The position numbers were made by a program, and so were the translations under genes. A DNA stretch of 64,000 bases from Myxococcales bacterium (lineage in GTDB: Bacteria > Myxococcota_A > Bradymonadia > UBA7976 > UBA1532). The notes beneath the pieces were generated by a model. It was not told the DNA's origin and searched no databases. It saw nothing but the letters and a program-made list of their open reading frames with translations. Below are positions 8,214-19,409 of the stretch, one piece after another (the stretch's first letter is position 1; each line of letters opens with the position of its first letter). The stretch is from assembly GCA_020633465.1 (NCBI GenBank), contig JACKDN010000019.1, forward strand, positions 62,001-126,000. The letters are read 5' to 3'.

Positions 8214-9431
8214 GTGCTTGCGCGCCGAACGGGCGTGAGACGTTCGACGAAGACAGCGTGCTGGGCGCTGACCCTGGCCGTGCTTGCGGCGACGCCCGCG
8301 CCGGCCGCAGAGCCCGACGCCGATCCCCACCAGCTCGAGGTCGCCGGCTTCCCGGTCGTGGGCTACAACTCCGACCACGGCCTGGCCCTGGGCCTGCTGG
8401 GCACCTTGACCCGGCTGCACCCTGATTACGATCCGCACCGCTGGCGCCTGGACGGGCTGGCCGTGGTGTCGGTGCGCGAGGACGACGCCGGCGACATCGA
8501 GGCGTCGCGCCAGAAGTACGACCTCGAGCTCGACCTGCCGCAGTTCCCCACGCGGGCGCTGCGCCTGCGCTTGCGCCCCTACTTCGTGCTGCTGAAGGTG
8601 GCCAACTACTACGGCCTGGGCAACGACTCGCCCGACTGGGACGGCCAGCCCGAGGACGTCCACCAGTTCGAGCACCTCGACGCCGGTCTCGAGGCCGAGC
8701 TGCGTTGGGCGATGACCGACGCGCTGTCCCTGTTCGGGCGCGCGCGCGGCGCCTACGACGCCGTGCAGGTGTATCCGGGCAGCGCGCTCGCGCGGGACCG
8801 CGCCGATCCCGCCGGGCCCGACGTCCGCGGCGTCGCGGCGCACGACCTCGCGGTGCTGCGGCTCGGGGCATTGTGGGACACGCGGGACGACGAGAACGAC
8901 CCAACGACCGGCAGCTTTCACGAGCTGTCCGCGCGCGTCGGCGGCTCGGTCGTCGACGACTTCGCCTACACCGGCGCGCACGTCCAGGGACGCTGGTACC
9001 TGCCGGTGTGGGGCGAGCACCTGACGCTGGCCACCCGCGCCGTGGCGGATCTGCTGGGCGGCCATCCGCCCATCTATCAGCTGATCTGGCTGGGCGGCGA
9101 CTTCAACCTGCGCGGCGTGCCCGAGGGGCGCTTCGCCGGCAAGGTGCGCCTGCTGGGCACCGCCGAGCTGCGGGCCCGCTTCGGCCAGTTCCGCGTCCTG
9201 GGGCCCCTGCCGATGCGCGCGGGCGTCGTCGCCTTCGTCGACACCGGGCGCGTCTTCGCCGACTACGCCGACGATCCGGCGCTGGACGGCGAGGGCCTGG
9301 GCCTGAAGGTCGGCACGGGCGGCGGCCTGCGCCTGCGGTGGGGCACCAGCTTCGTCGCGCGCGGGGACGTGGCCTGGTCGCCCGACGGGGACGGCCTGGG
9401 CGTCTACATCGGCGTCGAGCACGTCTTCTGA
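8214..9431 (+). CDS. Outer-membrane beta-barrel protein, Omp85/BamA C-terminal type
   Basis: 405 residues with a signal peptide (cleavage after TPAPAAE). The rest alternates hydrophobic and polar residues as in an outer-membrane barrel and ends in Phe (GVYIGVEHVF), the usual assembly signal. The segment GGDFNLRGVPEGRFAG resembles the lid-loop RG(F/Y) motif of Omp85 proteins, so this is most like a surface antigen (D15)/BamA-type barrel without POTRA domains. The GTG start at 8214 has no clear ribosome site; GTG 8235 would give a shorter, neater signal peptide. Function is unknown. Confidence 0.7.
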   Translation: MLARRTGVRRSTKTACWALTLAVLAATPAPAAEPDADPHQLEVAGFPVVGYNSDHGLALGLLGTLTRLHPDYDPHRWRLDGLAVVSVREDDAGDIEASRQKYDLELDLPQFPTRALRLRLRPYFVLLKVANYYGLGNDSPDWDGQPEDVHQFEHLDAGLEAELRWAMTDALSLFGRARGAYDAVQVYPGSALARDRADPAGPDVRGVAAHDLAVLRLGALWDTRDDENDPTTGSFHELSARVGGSVVDDFAYTGAHVQGRWYLPVWGEHLTLATRAVADLLGGHPPIYQLIWLGGDFNLRGVPEGRFAGKVRLLGTAELRARFGQFRVLGPLPMRAGVVAFVDTGRVFADYADDPALDGEGLGLKVGTGGGLRLRWGTSFVARGDVAWSPDGDGLGVYIGVEHVF

Positions 9432-9467
9432 TCACGGCTTGGAACGACGTTTGCGACGTCCGCCCGC

Positions 9468-10430
9468 GTGCAGCAGGCGAGACGATACGGCGTGACGGCG
9501 CTGAAGGTGGGCGCGTCGGCGGGGCTGGTGTGGTGGGCCCTGCGCGACGTCGACCTCGGCGAGGCCTGGCGGCTGCTGCGCGGCGTCTCGGCGCTGGCGC
9601 TGCTCGGCATGGCGGCGGCCTTCGTGGCCAAGGTGGCCACGTCGGTCGTGCGCTGGCGCGTCGTCCTCGGTCACCTGGACGCGGATCTACCCCTCGGGCG
9701 CTCGGTGGCCATCGTGCTGCTGGGCGTCTTCTTCAACCAATGCCTGCCCTCGTCGATCGGCGGCGACGGCGTGCGCGTGTTCCAGGCGCGGCGCGCGGGC
9801 ATGTCCCTGAGCGTGGCCGCGCGCAGCGTGGTGATCGATCGCCTGGCGGGCATGGTGGCCCTGCTGCTGCTGGTGGCGGTGGGGGCGCCGGTCTTCCACG
9901 CCTGGGGCGGCGATCTGCACGTGGTCGCGGCGGCGCTGGCGGTGGGCGGCGGGGGGCTGGTGGCGCTGGGGGTGCTGGCCGCGCTGAGCCGCCACGGGTG
10001 GCCGCGGGGCGACGGCCGCGTGGCGCGGTCGCTGCGCCGCGTCGGCGACGACGCGCGCGCGCTGGTGCATCGCCCCGGCCTGGCGGCCCGGCTGCTGGCC
10101 TGGGGCGTGGCCTTCCAGGCGGCGCAGGTGGCGGTGGCCTGGCTGGGGGCGGTGGGCTTGGGCGTCGATCTCGACGCGATCGAGGCGGCGGTGCTGTTGC
10201 CGGCCGTCCTGCTGGTGACGATGCTGCCGGTCTCGGTGGCCGGCTGGGGGGTGCGCGAGGTGGCGACGGTGGCGGCGTTGGGGGTGGTGGGCGTGCCCGC
10301 CGAAGAGGCGGTGGTGGTGTCGGTCCTCTACGGGCTGGCCCACCTGATCTACGGGCTGATCGGCGGCGCGGTCGGGTGGCTGGCGCTGGGCCACGGCGGC
10401 GCCGACGCGGCCGCGCGGGAGACGACGTGA
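9468..10430 (+). CDS. UPF0104 / lysylphosphatidylglycerol synthase-type membrane protein
   Basis: 320 residues, GTG start, about seven to eight hydrophobic helices. The family hallmark FFNQCLPSSIGGDGVRVFQA is present, together with the late helix VSVAGWGVREVATVAALG. The family (YbhN, AglD and the membrane half of MprF) is linked to lipid flipping or lipid-linked sugar transfer. No soluble aminoacyl-transferase domain is attached. It opens an operon with panE (GTGA overlap) and an ATP-grasp gene. Confidence 0.8.
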   Translation: MQQARRYGVTALKVGASAGLVWWALRDVDLGEAWRLLRGVSALALLGMAAAFVAKVATSVVRWRVVLGHLDADLPLGRSVAIVLLGVFFNQCLPSSIGGDGVRVFQARRAGMSLSVAARSVVIDRLAGMVALLLLVAVGAPVFHAWGGDLHVVAAALAVGGGGLVALGVLAALSRHGWPRGDGRVARSLRRVGDDARALVHRPGLAARLLAWGVAFQAAQVAVAWLGAVGLGVDLDAIEAAVLLPAVLLVTMLPVSVAGWGVREVATVAALGVVGVPAEEAVVVSVLYGLAHLIYGLIGGAVGWLALGHGGADAAARETT

Positions 10431-11506
10431 GCGCGCCGCGGCCGATCGGCGTGGTGGGCCCCGGCGCCATCGGGGGCTCGTTCGCCCTGCGCCTGGCGGC
10501 GGCCGGCGAGGCGGTGCGCGTGGTGGGCCGGCGCGACACGGCCGCGCGCTTCGAGCGGCTGCAGGTGACGCTGCCCGACAAGCGCGTGCTGCGCGCGCCC
10601 GCCGGGCTCGAGGCCAGCGACGACGTGGCCGCGCTGGCCGACGTGGGCGTGTGCCTGGTGGCGGTGCAGTCGGCGGCGACCGCGGCGGTGGCCGCCGAGC
10701 TGGCCGAGGTGCTGCCGCGCGACGCCCTGGTGGTGTCGCTGCAGAACGGCCTGCGCAACGTCGAGCGCCTGCGGGACGCGGCGCCGGGCGCGGCGGTGGC
10801 GCAGGGCATCGTGGCCTTCAACGTGGCCCGCCCGGGCGACGATCGGCTGCAGCAGGCCAGCGAGGGGCCGCTGTACCTCGAGCAGCTCGCCGGCGAGCCC
10901 GGGGCGCGGCTCGCGGCGCTGCGCGAGGCGCTCGAGGTGACCGGCCTGCCGGTGCGCGTGCGGGCCGACATCGCGCGGGTGGCCGCCGCCAAGCTGCTGA
11001 TCAACCTGAACAACGGCGTCGGCGCCGCCACGGGCCTGGGCATCGTCGACACCCTGCGCGACCAGGACGCGCGGCGCTGCTTCGCGGCGTGCGTCCGCGA
11101 GGGCAACCGCGTGCTGCGCGCGACGGGCCCGCGCCCCGGCCACATGTACGGCGTGCCCGCCTCGCTGCTGGGCGGCCTGCTCGCGCTACCCGACTGGGTC
11201 GTGCTGCCGCTGGCCCGTCGGCTGACCCGCATGGATCCGGCCGCCCGCTCGAGCACCCTGCAGGCCCTCGAGCGCGGCCGCCCGACCGAGCTGGACGATC
11301 TGAACGGCGACATCGTCCGCCGCGCCCGCGCCGCCGGCCTCGAGGCGCCCGCCAACGCGGTCATCTGCGAGGCGGTGCGCGCCCACGAGCGCCGCGTCGC
11401 CGCCGGCCAGCGCCCCGAGTTCCCCACGCCCGCCGCGCTGCACGCCGCCATCGGCGCGCGTCGCGCGGGCCCCACGTCCCGTCCTGTCCCGGAGGAGCCC
11501 CCATGA
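10427..11506 (+). CDS. panE: 2-dehydropantoate 2-reductase (ketopantoate reductase) family
   Basis: 359 residues. Reduces ketopantoate to pantoate with NADPH in coenzyme A biosynthesis. The Rossmann motif GPGAIGGSF lies at residues 11-19, the catalytic Lys is likely Lys189 (AAAKLLINLNNG), and the C-terminal helical domain shows the ELDDLNGDIVRRARAAG signature. The GTG start overlaps the preceding stop (GTGA), and the stop overlaps the next ATG (ATGA). Some members of this superfamily act on other 2-oxo acids, so the gene context (membrane protein plus ATP-grasp ligase, no other pantothenate gene) leaves room for a different substrate. Confidence 0.85.
   Translation: MSAPRPIGVVGPGAIGGSFALRLAAAGEAVRVVGRRDTAARFERLQVTLPDKRVLRAPAGLEASDDVAALADVGVCLVAVQSAATAAVAAELAEVLPRDALVVSLQNGLRNVERLRDAAPGAAVAQGIVAFNVARPGDDRLQQASEGPLYLEQLAGEPGARLAALREALEVTGLPVRVRADIARVAAAKLLINLNNGVGAATGLGIVDTLRDQDARRCFAACVREGNRVLRATGPRPGHMYGVPASLLGGLLALPDWVVLPLARRLTRMDPAARSSTLQALERGRPTELDDLNGDIVRRARAAGLEAPANAVICEAVRAHERRVAAGQRPEFPTPAALHAAIGARRAGPTSRPVPEEPP
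11491..11497 (+). promoter_or_regulatory. Strong ribosome binding site for the ATP-grasp gene
   Basis: GGAGGAG ends five bases before the ATG at 11503, inside the end of panE. It fixes the start of the ATP-grasp gene and shows that it is translated from its own site despite the four-base overlap. Confidence 0.75.
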
Positions 11507-12678
11507 CCAACCTGATGATCACCGGCACCCGCCAGCCCTTCGCCGTCGACGCGATCCGCAAGCTGGGCCGCCACGGTCACCGAATCGTCGCGGTGGACAG
11601 CTTCGAGGCCTCACCCGGCAACCACTCGACCTACGTCGACCGCGCCCTCGTCACGGCGCCGCCGCGCTTCGAGCCCGAGCTGTTCGTGGCGCAGGTGGTG
11701 CGCGCGATCGACGAGGAGGACATCGACGTGCTGCTGCCCTGCTTCGAAGAGAGCTTCTACCTCGCGCGGCACCTCGACGCGCTGGTGACGCGCTGCGATC
11801 CCTTCCTGTCGTCCTTCGAGCTGCTGTCGCGGCTGCACAACAAGCAGCGCTTCACCGAGCTCGCCGACGAGCTGGGTCTGCGCGTCCCGCCGACCATCGT
11901 GGCGACCAGCCGGGCCGAGCTCGAGGACGCGCTCGGTGAGTTCGAGACCTACCTCGCGCGGCCGGTGTACTCGCGCGGGGGCACCAACCTGCTGACCAAC
12001 GCGGGCGACGGCTCGGGCGATCTGGAGGACTGCGAGCCCACCGAGGCCATCCCCTGGCTGGTGCAGCCGCACGTGCCCGGCGAGGAGGTGTGCACGCTGA
12101 GCGTGGTGCGGCGCGGGCGGGTGACGGCGCACGCGACCTACCTGCACCCGGTGGTGTTCGATGTGTCGGGCGGCATCGTGTTCGAGTCGATCGAGTCGCC
12201 CGAGGCCCTCGAGGCGGTGCAGACGCTGGCGCGGGCGACCGACTACCACGGCCACATCGGCCTCGATTTCCGCCGCGCGGCGGACGGCGGGCTGGTGCTG
12301 GTCGAGTGCAACCCGCGGGCGACGGCCGGGCTGACCATGATGCCCGACGCGATGTACGAGGCGGCGCTGTTCGGCGCCCTCCCGGCGCGCCCGGTGGTGG
12401 CGCCCCCGGGCGAGCGGCGGATGATCGGCGCCGCCGTGGTGCGCGATCTGCTGACGCACTTCAGCCACCTGGGCCCGGATCTGAAGCACCTGTTCTCGCC
12501 GACGACGAAGGATCTGTTCTCGGCCGCCGAGGATCCGCTGCCGGCGCTGTATCAGTTCCTGACGCTGGGCCAGGTGCGCAACTACCAGAAGTGGGCGGGC
12601 GAGGACCGGGACAGCCGCAAGGATCTGGTGAAGGCCTACTGCTACGACTGGTCGTGGGACGGGCAGCCCATCCCCTGA
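11503..12678 (+). CDS. ATP-grasp domain protein (carbamoyl-phosphate-synthase-like ligase)
   Basis: 391 residues. The N-terminal part (MITGTRQPFAVDAIRKLGRHG) is a preATP-grasp Rossmann-like domain. The middle shows an ATP-grasp fold, with LHNKQRFTELADELGL leading into the ATP subdomain and LVLVECNPRATAGL supplying the metal-binding Glu and Asn. Such enzymes join a carboxylate to an amine through an acyl phosphate. The last 80 residues form an extra helical region (SPTTKDLFSAAEDPLPALYQF). Substrates cannot be named. It is translationally coupled to panE. Confidence 0.8.
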   Translation: MTNLMITGTRQPFAVDAIRKLGRHGHRIVAVDSFEASPGNHSTYVDRALVTAPPRFEPELFVAQVVRAIDEEDIDVLLPCFEESFYLARHLDALVTRCDPFLSSFELLSRLHNKQRFTELADELGLRVPPTIVATSRAELEDALGEFETYLARPVYSRGGTNLLTNAGDGSGDLEDCEPTEAIPWLVQPHVPGEEVCTLSVVRRGRVTAHATYLHPVVFDVSGGIVFESIESPEALEAVQTLARATDYHGHIGLDFRRAADGGLVLVECNPRATAGLTMMPDAMYEAALFGALPARPVVAPPGERRMIGAAVVRDLLTHFSHLGPDLKHLFSPTTKDLFSAAEDPLPALYQFLTLGQVRNYQKWAGEDRDSRKDLVKAYCYDWSWDGQPIP

Positions 12679-12681
12679 GCC

Positions 12682-13722
12682 TCAGGCCAGGTGGGGGGCG
12701 CGCTCGCGGGCGACGCGCTCGGCGGCCTCGTGGGTCGAGATGGCCTCGGCCTCGGCGAGGTCGTAGACGGCGTCGAGGTTCTTCGCGATGGCCTCGAGGG
12801 ACTCGACGTCGACGGCCTCGCCGCGCGCGCGCTGGCTCGAGGTCAGCGCGCCGCCCGCGTTCACCACGAAGTCCGGGGCGTAGACGATGCCGCGCTCGGC
12901 CAGGGCGTCGGCGGCCGCGGGCGTGGCCAGCTGGTTGTTGGCGGCGCCAGCGATGATGCGGCAGCGCAGCTCGGGCACCGTGGCGTCGTTCAGCACGGCG
13001 CCGAGCGCGCAGGGCGCCAGCACGTCGAGATCGCTGCTCAGCAGGGCGTCGGGATCGACCACCTCGGCGCCGTGGGCCTCGGCCACGGCGTCGGTCAGAT
13101 CGGCGCGCGGATCGGCCACGACCAGGCGCGCGCCGCGCTCGGCCAGCAGATCGCACAGCCGGCGGCCGACGTGCCCGAGGCCCTGCACGCCGACGGTCAG
13201 GCCGTCGAGGGCGGCGCCGTCGAGGTGGCGCGACACGCTGCGCTCGATGGCGCGCAGCACGCCCAGCGCGGTGGCCTCGGAGGCGTCGCCGCCGTCGGCC
13301 GGGCGGACCAGGTAGTGGGTCTCGTCGGCGATGATGTCCAGATCGGGGCCGCCGACGCCGACGTCGCCGCCGGTGACGTAGCGGCCGTTGAACCGCTCGA
13401 CGGCGCGGCCGATGGCGCGCAGCAGCGCCTCGGTCTTGTCCTTCGCGGGATCGCCGATGACCACCATCTTGGCGCCGCCGATGGGGACGCCGGCCATGGC
13501 CAGCTTGTAGGACATGCCGCGCGAGAGGCGCAGGGCGTCGGTCAACGCGGCCCCCGACGAGGGATAGGGCTGCATGCGACAGCCGCCGCTGCCGCCGGCG
13601 AAGCGCGTCGTGCGGTGAATGGCCAACACGGCGCGCAGGCCCGACGCCGGATCACACAGGAAGATGACTTCGGCGTGGTGGTCGAACTCGGGGTGTTCGA
13701 AGACGGCGGGCTGGGCATCCAT
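12682..13722 (-). CDS. Leucine dehydrogenase-type Glu/Leu/Phe/Val dehydrogenase
   Basis: 346 residues, the normal length for leucine/valine/phenylalanine dehydrogenases. It would catalyse reversible oxidative deamination of branched-chain amino acids with NAD. The two active-site lysines are at the expected 12-residue spacing: Lys73 (MSYK) and Lys85 (PIGGAK, where most relatives have GGGK). The Rossmann motif GVQGLGHVGRRLCD follows. The start at 13722 is preceded by GGAGGAG four bases upstream. It converges with the ATP-grasp gene with only a three-base gap. Confidence 0.9.
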   Translation of the reverse strand: MDAQPAVFEHPEFDHHAEVIFLCDPASGLRAVLAIHRTTRFAGGSGGCRMQPYPSSGAALTDALRLSRGMSYKLAMAGVPIGGAKMVVIGDPAKDKTEALLRAIGRAVERFNGRYVTGGDVGVGGPDLDIIADETHYLVRPADGGDASEATALGVLRAIERSVSRHLDGAALDGLTVGVQGLGHVGRRLCDLLAERGARLVVADPRADLTDAVAEAHGAEVVDPDALLSSDLDVLAPCALGAVLNDATVPELRCRIIAGAANNQLATPAAADALAERGIVYAPDFVVNAGGALTSSQRARGEAVDVESLEAIAKNLDAVYDLAEAEAISTHEAAERVARERAPHLA

Positions 13723-13826
13723 GATTCTCCTCCGATGACGTCACCCGCCGGTGGTCCAGCAAGGCCCGATCCGCCCGGCGCGCAAGTTGCTCGACCGACG
13801 CCCGTGGACCCAAGCCGGAGATGCCC

Positions 13827-14747
13827 ATGCCCTATCGACTGGAAGACCGCGTCGACCGCGCGGTGCGGCGCGTCGCGACCGAGCAGATCGACCGCGCGCT
13901 GCGCGCCATCGACGACCTCGAGGACCGTCACGAGGCGGTCCACCAGGTGCGCAAGCGCTGCAAGAAGGTGCGGGGCCTTCTGCGCCTGATCCGCCCGGTC
14001 TGCCCCGCCTACGACCAGGAGAACGCCTGCCTGCGCGACGCCGCGCGGCGCGTGTCGGACGTGCGCGACGCGTCCTCGCACCTCGAGACGCTCGACGACC
14101 TGACCGAGGTCTTCGACGAGGCGCTCGGCGAGGACGTCTTCGGCGCGGTGCACGCGCACCTCGAAGCGAAGCGGGCGCGCCTGGCGGGCGACGCCCTCGA
14201 GGACGAGCTGGCGGCCATCCGCGCCACGCTCGTCGAGGTGCGGGGCAGGGTGCCCGCGTGGCCCATCGAGGCGCGCGGCTTCGAGGCGGTGCGCGGCGGG
14301 CTGGTGAAGACGTGGACGCGCGCGCAGGACGCGATGCGGACCACCGACGACGTGCCCACGGTCGAGGCCTTCCACGAGTGGCGCAAGCGCGCGAAGTACC
14401 ACTGGTATCACCTGCGGCTGCTCGAGCCGCTGTGGCCCGACGTGGTCGAGGCGCTGGCCGAGAAGGCGCACCACGTGGCCAACCTGCTGGGCGACGCGCA
14501 CGACCTGGCGGTGCTGCTGGCGGCGCTGGCCGCGGATCCGCCGGCCGACGTGTCGCCGCGCACGATGGACGCGCTGGTGGCCCTGGCCGCGCGCCGCCGG
14601 CGTGCGCTCGAGCGGCGGGCGCGACCGGTGGGCGAGCGGTTGTTCGGCGAGGACGCCGACGGGCTGGCCGCGCGCTTCGGCGCGTGGTGGGCGGCCCGTG
14701 ACATGGAGCAGGCCGCGGCGGCGACGCCGGCGGCCGAAGCCGCGTAG
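13827..14747 (+). CDS. CHAD domain protein
   Basis: 306 residues. An all-helical CHAD domain with its conserved His and basic residues: HEAVHQVRKRCKKVRGLLR near residue 37 and AFHEWRKRAKYHWYHLRLLE near 175, then LLGDAHDLAVLL. CHAD domains bind inorganic polyphosphate, often in polyphosphate granules or next to CYTH phosphatases. No CYTH domain is fused here. ATG 13827 was chosen because GGAG lies six bases upstream; ATG 13821 directly abuts that site. Confidence 0.9.
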   Translation: MPYRLEDRVDRAVRRVATEQIDRALRAIDDLEDRHEAVHQVRKRCKKVRGLLRLIRPVCPAYDQENACLRDAARRVSDVRDASSHLETLDDLTEVFDEALGEDVFGAVHAHLEAKRARLAGDALEDELAAIRATLVEVRGRVPAWPIEARGFEAVRGGLVKTWTRAQDAMRTTDDVPTVEAFHEWRKRAKYHWYHLRLLEPLWPDVVEALAEKAHHVANLLGDAHDLAVLLAALAADPPADVSPRTMDALVALAARRRRALERRARPVGERLFGEDADGLAARFGAWWAARDMEQAAAATPAAEAA

Positions 14748-14821
14748 CGGAATGTCCCGGCGGGGTGGGGGAGCGCGACAGAACGCGACGCCTCACCCGC
14801 GGCGCGCCGACGCCGGGGGGC

Positions 14822-14837
14822 TGGCGTACCCCTTGCT
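14822..14837 (+). promoter_or_regulatory. sigma-54-like (-24/-12) promoter upstream of the dodecin gene
   Basis: TGGCGTACCCCTTGCT matches the RpoN pattern TGGC-N7-TTGCW with exact spacing and intact GG and GC elements. It lies 64 bases before the dodecin ATG, giving a leader of about 55 nt, in an otherwise empty 154-base gap. Transcription would require an enhancer-binding activator; none is encoded next to it. Confidence 0.55.
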
Positions 14838-14901
14838 CGGAGGGCGGCCACACTTCGAGACAGCGTCCCCCGAGGCGCACGACCCAGAGGGAGGGAACCC
14901 C

Positions 14902-15120
14902 ATGACGAGCAAGCCGACGATGGCCAAGGTGATCGAGCTGACCTGCAGCAGCCCCAAGGGCTTCGACGACGCGATCCGCAGCGGCCTCGAGCGGGCGAAG
15001 CAGACCGTCGACGAGATCCAGGGCGCCTGGATCAAGGAGCAGAAGGTCATCTTCCAGAACGGGCAGGTGAGCGACTACCGCGTGGACATGAAGGTCACGT
15101 TCCTGGTGAACGAGAAGTAG
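14902..15120 (+). CDS. Dodecin family flavin/CoA-binding protein
   Basis: 72 residues. Dodecins form hollow dodecamers that bind flavins or coenzyme A and buffer these cofactors. The sequence follows the family plan: VIELTCSSPKGFDDAIRSGL, then a helix, then a strand ending in VSDYRVDMKVTFLV. The ribosome site GAGGGA sits before ATG 14902. A nearby -24/-12 promoter suggests the gene is transcribed alone and on demand. Confidence 0.9.
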   Translation: MTSKPTMAKVIELTCSSPKGFDDAIRSGLERAKQTVDEIQGAWIKEQKVIFQNGQVSDYRVDMKVTFLVNEK

Positions 15121-15148
15121 TCGCCCCGCCCGGCGCCGGGCGGCGGCG

Positions 15149-17506
<2,358 letters not shown>

Positions 17507-17642
17507 CGGGGACTCCTCGGGCAGCGGGCGGTGCGGATTCTCACAGAAACGTCACCGGGCGCAAGCCCTGGCGGGGTGGCGTGGGGCCGGGCGACGGGGT
17601 ACAACGCTGGCGCCTGTCGGTCACCCCCCGAAGGAGCTGCCC

Positions 17643-19349
17643 ATGAGCTGGTTGCGTTCTCTCCTGCCGCTGGCCGTCGTGGGCCTGCTGGCGCTGTCCG
17701 GCTTCGCGCTGGCCCAGCCGATGGGCGCGCCGGCGGGGATGGACCAGCCGGGCGCGGCCGCGCCGGCGCAGGCCGGGGCGGGGGAGGAGAAGGCGGGGGA
17801 CGAGGCGGCCGCCCCGGAGGCGCCGCCGCCCGCGCCCGCCGCGAAGGCCAAGCCCGAGCCGAAGAGCGCGCTCGAGAAGATGGCGCCCATCCTCATCCTG
17901 CTGGTGGTCGTCGGCGTCGTGCTCGCGCGGCTGCCGAAGATCGACGAGGTCACCCACAGCGACGCCTTCCGGCGGCGCCGCGTGCTCAACTGGCTGCCCC
18001 TGGGGCTGACCTACGCGCTCTTGTACATGTCGCGCTACAACCTGAAGGTCAGCCAGCACGCCTTCGACGCGGTGCGGGGCGCCGACGGCGACCCCATCAT
18101 GAGCAACGCCGCCTTCGGCATCATCTTCGGCGTCGGCACGGCGGTCTACGGCGCGGCCTTCCTGCTCAACGGCCCGCTGACCGACCGCTTCGGCGGCAAG
18201 AAGGCCATCCTGGCCGGCGCGGGCGGCGCCATGGTGATGAACGCGCTGATGGGCCTGTGCGCGTACCACATCATCTTCGACGGCAGCCTCAAGAGCTTCC
18301 TGGTGCCCAACTTCGTCACCGTCTTCGCGGTGCTCTACGGCGCCAACATGTACTTCCAGAGCTTCGGGGCGGTGGCGATCGTCAAGGTCAACGCGCCCTG
18401 GTTCCACGTGCGCGAGCGCGGCGTGTTCGGCGCCATCTTCGGCATCCTCATCTCGCTCGGCATCTACTTCGCCTACGACGTCGGCTACATGATCCTCGAG
18501 ATGGGCGACGGGGGCGGCACCGATCCGAAGAACCTGCCGGCCCTGTTCCTGATCCCGGCGGGCCTGCTGGCCATCTTCCTCACCATCGACATCTTCACGG
18601 TGCAGAACACGCCCGGCGAGGCCGGCCTGACGGACTTCGACACGGCCGACGCCAGCTCGGGCGACGACGGGCCGCCGCTGGGCGCCATCGCCGTCTTCAA
18701 GAAGATGTTCGCCAACCCGATCATCGTCACCATCGCCTTCATCGAGTTCTGCAGCGGCTTCCTGCGGCAGGCGATCATGCAGTGGTACCGCACGTTCGCG
18801 AAGCAGACGAACGGCGCGTTGGGGCTGAAGGGCGACTTCGTCTACGAGAACTGGGGCATGCTGCTCTGCTGCGCCGGCATCCTCGGCGGGCTGGTGGCCG
18901 GCGTCATCTCGGATCGCGTCTTCCAGTCGCGCCGCGGCCCGGTCGCCGCCGTGCTGTACGGCACGATGCTGGCGGGCAGCATCTTCCTGGTCTTCACCTA
19001 CGACCAGCCCTACGTCGGTTGGACCGTGGTGGTGATGTCGATGGCGGTCATCGGCGTGCACGGCATGCTGTCCGGCACCGCCAGCATGGACTTCGGCGGC
19101 AAGAAGAACGTGGGCGTCGCGGTGGGCATCATCGACGGCTTCGTCTACGCCGGCACCGCGTTCATGTCGATCGTGTACGGGTTCATTCTGCCCGAAGAGC
19201 ACCTGGACGAGGCAGGCAAGCTGGTGGGACCGGCGACGGATCCGGGGAACTGGCTGCTGTGGCCGGTGGCGATGATCCCGATGGCGGCGATCGGGTTGAT
19301 CCTGGCGACGCGGGTGTGGAACGCGAAGCCGAAGGGGAGGAAGGCGTAG
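17643..19349 (+). CDS. OPA-family MFS transporter (GlpT/UhpT-like) with N-terminal Ala/Pro-rich extension
   Basis: 568 residues; AAGGAG precedes ATG 17643. From about residue 115 on it is a 12-helix major facilitator of the organophosphate:phosphate antiporter type (LLYMSRYNLKVSQHAF; GPLTDRFGGKKAILAGAGGA). Such carriers exchange phosphate for phosphorylated sugars or glycerol phosphate. Unusually, the core is preceded by a first hydrophobic stretch ending in FALAQ, which looks like a signal peptide, then an Ala/Pro/Glu/Lys-rich linker to about residue 78, then an additional helix (ILILLVVVGVVLARLP). The substrate is not predictable. Confidence 0.8.
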   Translation: MSWLRSLLPLAVVGLLALSGFALAQPMGAPAGMDQPGAAAPAQAGAGEEKAGDEAAAPEAPPPAPAAKAKPEPKSALEKMAPILILLVVVGVVLARLPKIDEVTHSDAFRRRRVLNWLPLGLTYALLYMSRYNLKVSQHAFDAVRGADGDPIMSNAAFGIIFGVGTAVYGAAFLLNGPLTDRFGGKKAILAGAGGAMVMNALMGLCAYHIIFDGSLKSFLVPNFVTVFAVLYGANMYFQSFGAVAIVKVNAPWFHVRERGVFGAIFGILISLGIYFAYDVGYMILEMGDGGGTDPKNLPALFLIPAGLLAIFLTIDIFTVQNTPGEAGLTDFDTADASSGDDGPPLGAIAVFKKMFANPIIVTIAFIEFCSGFLRQAIMQWYRTFAKQTNGALGLKGDFVYENWGMLLCCAGILGGLVAGVISDRVFQSRRGPVAAVLYGTMLAGSIFLVFTYDQPYVGWTVVVMSMAVIGVHGMLSGTASMDFGGKKNVGVAVGIIDGFVYAGTAFMSIVYGFILPEEHLDEAGKLVGPATDPGNWLLWPVAMIPMAAIGLILATRVWNAKPKGRKA

Positions 19350-19409
19350 GGATCTGCTTTGGTACGCGGGCGCGGCGAGGGGGCTGAACGTCGAGTGGCC
19401 GACGTCCGG

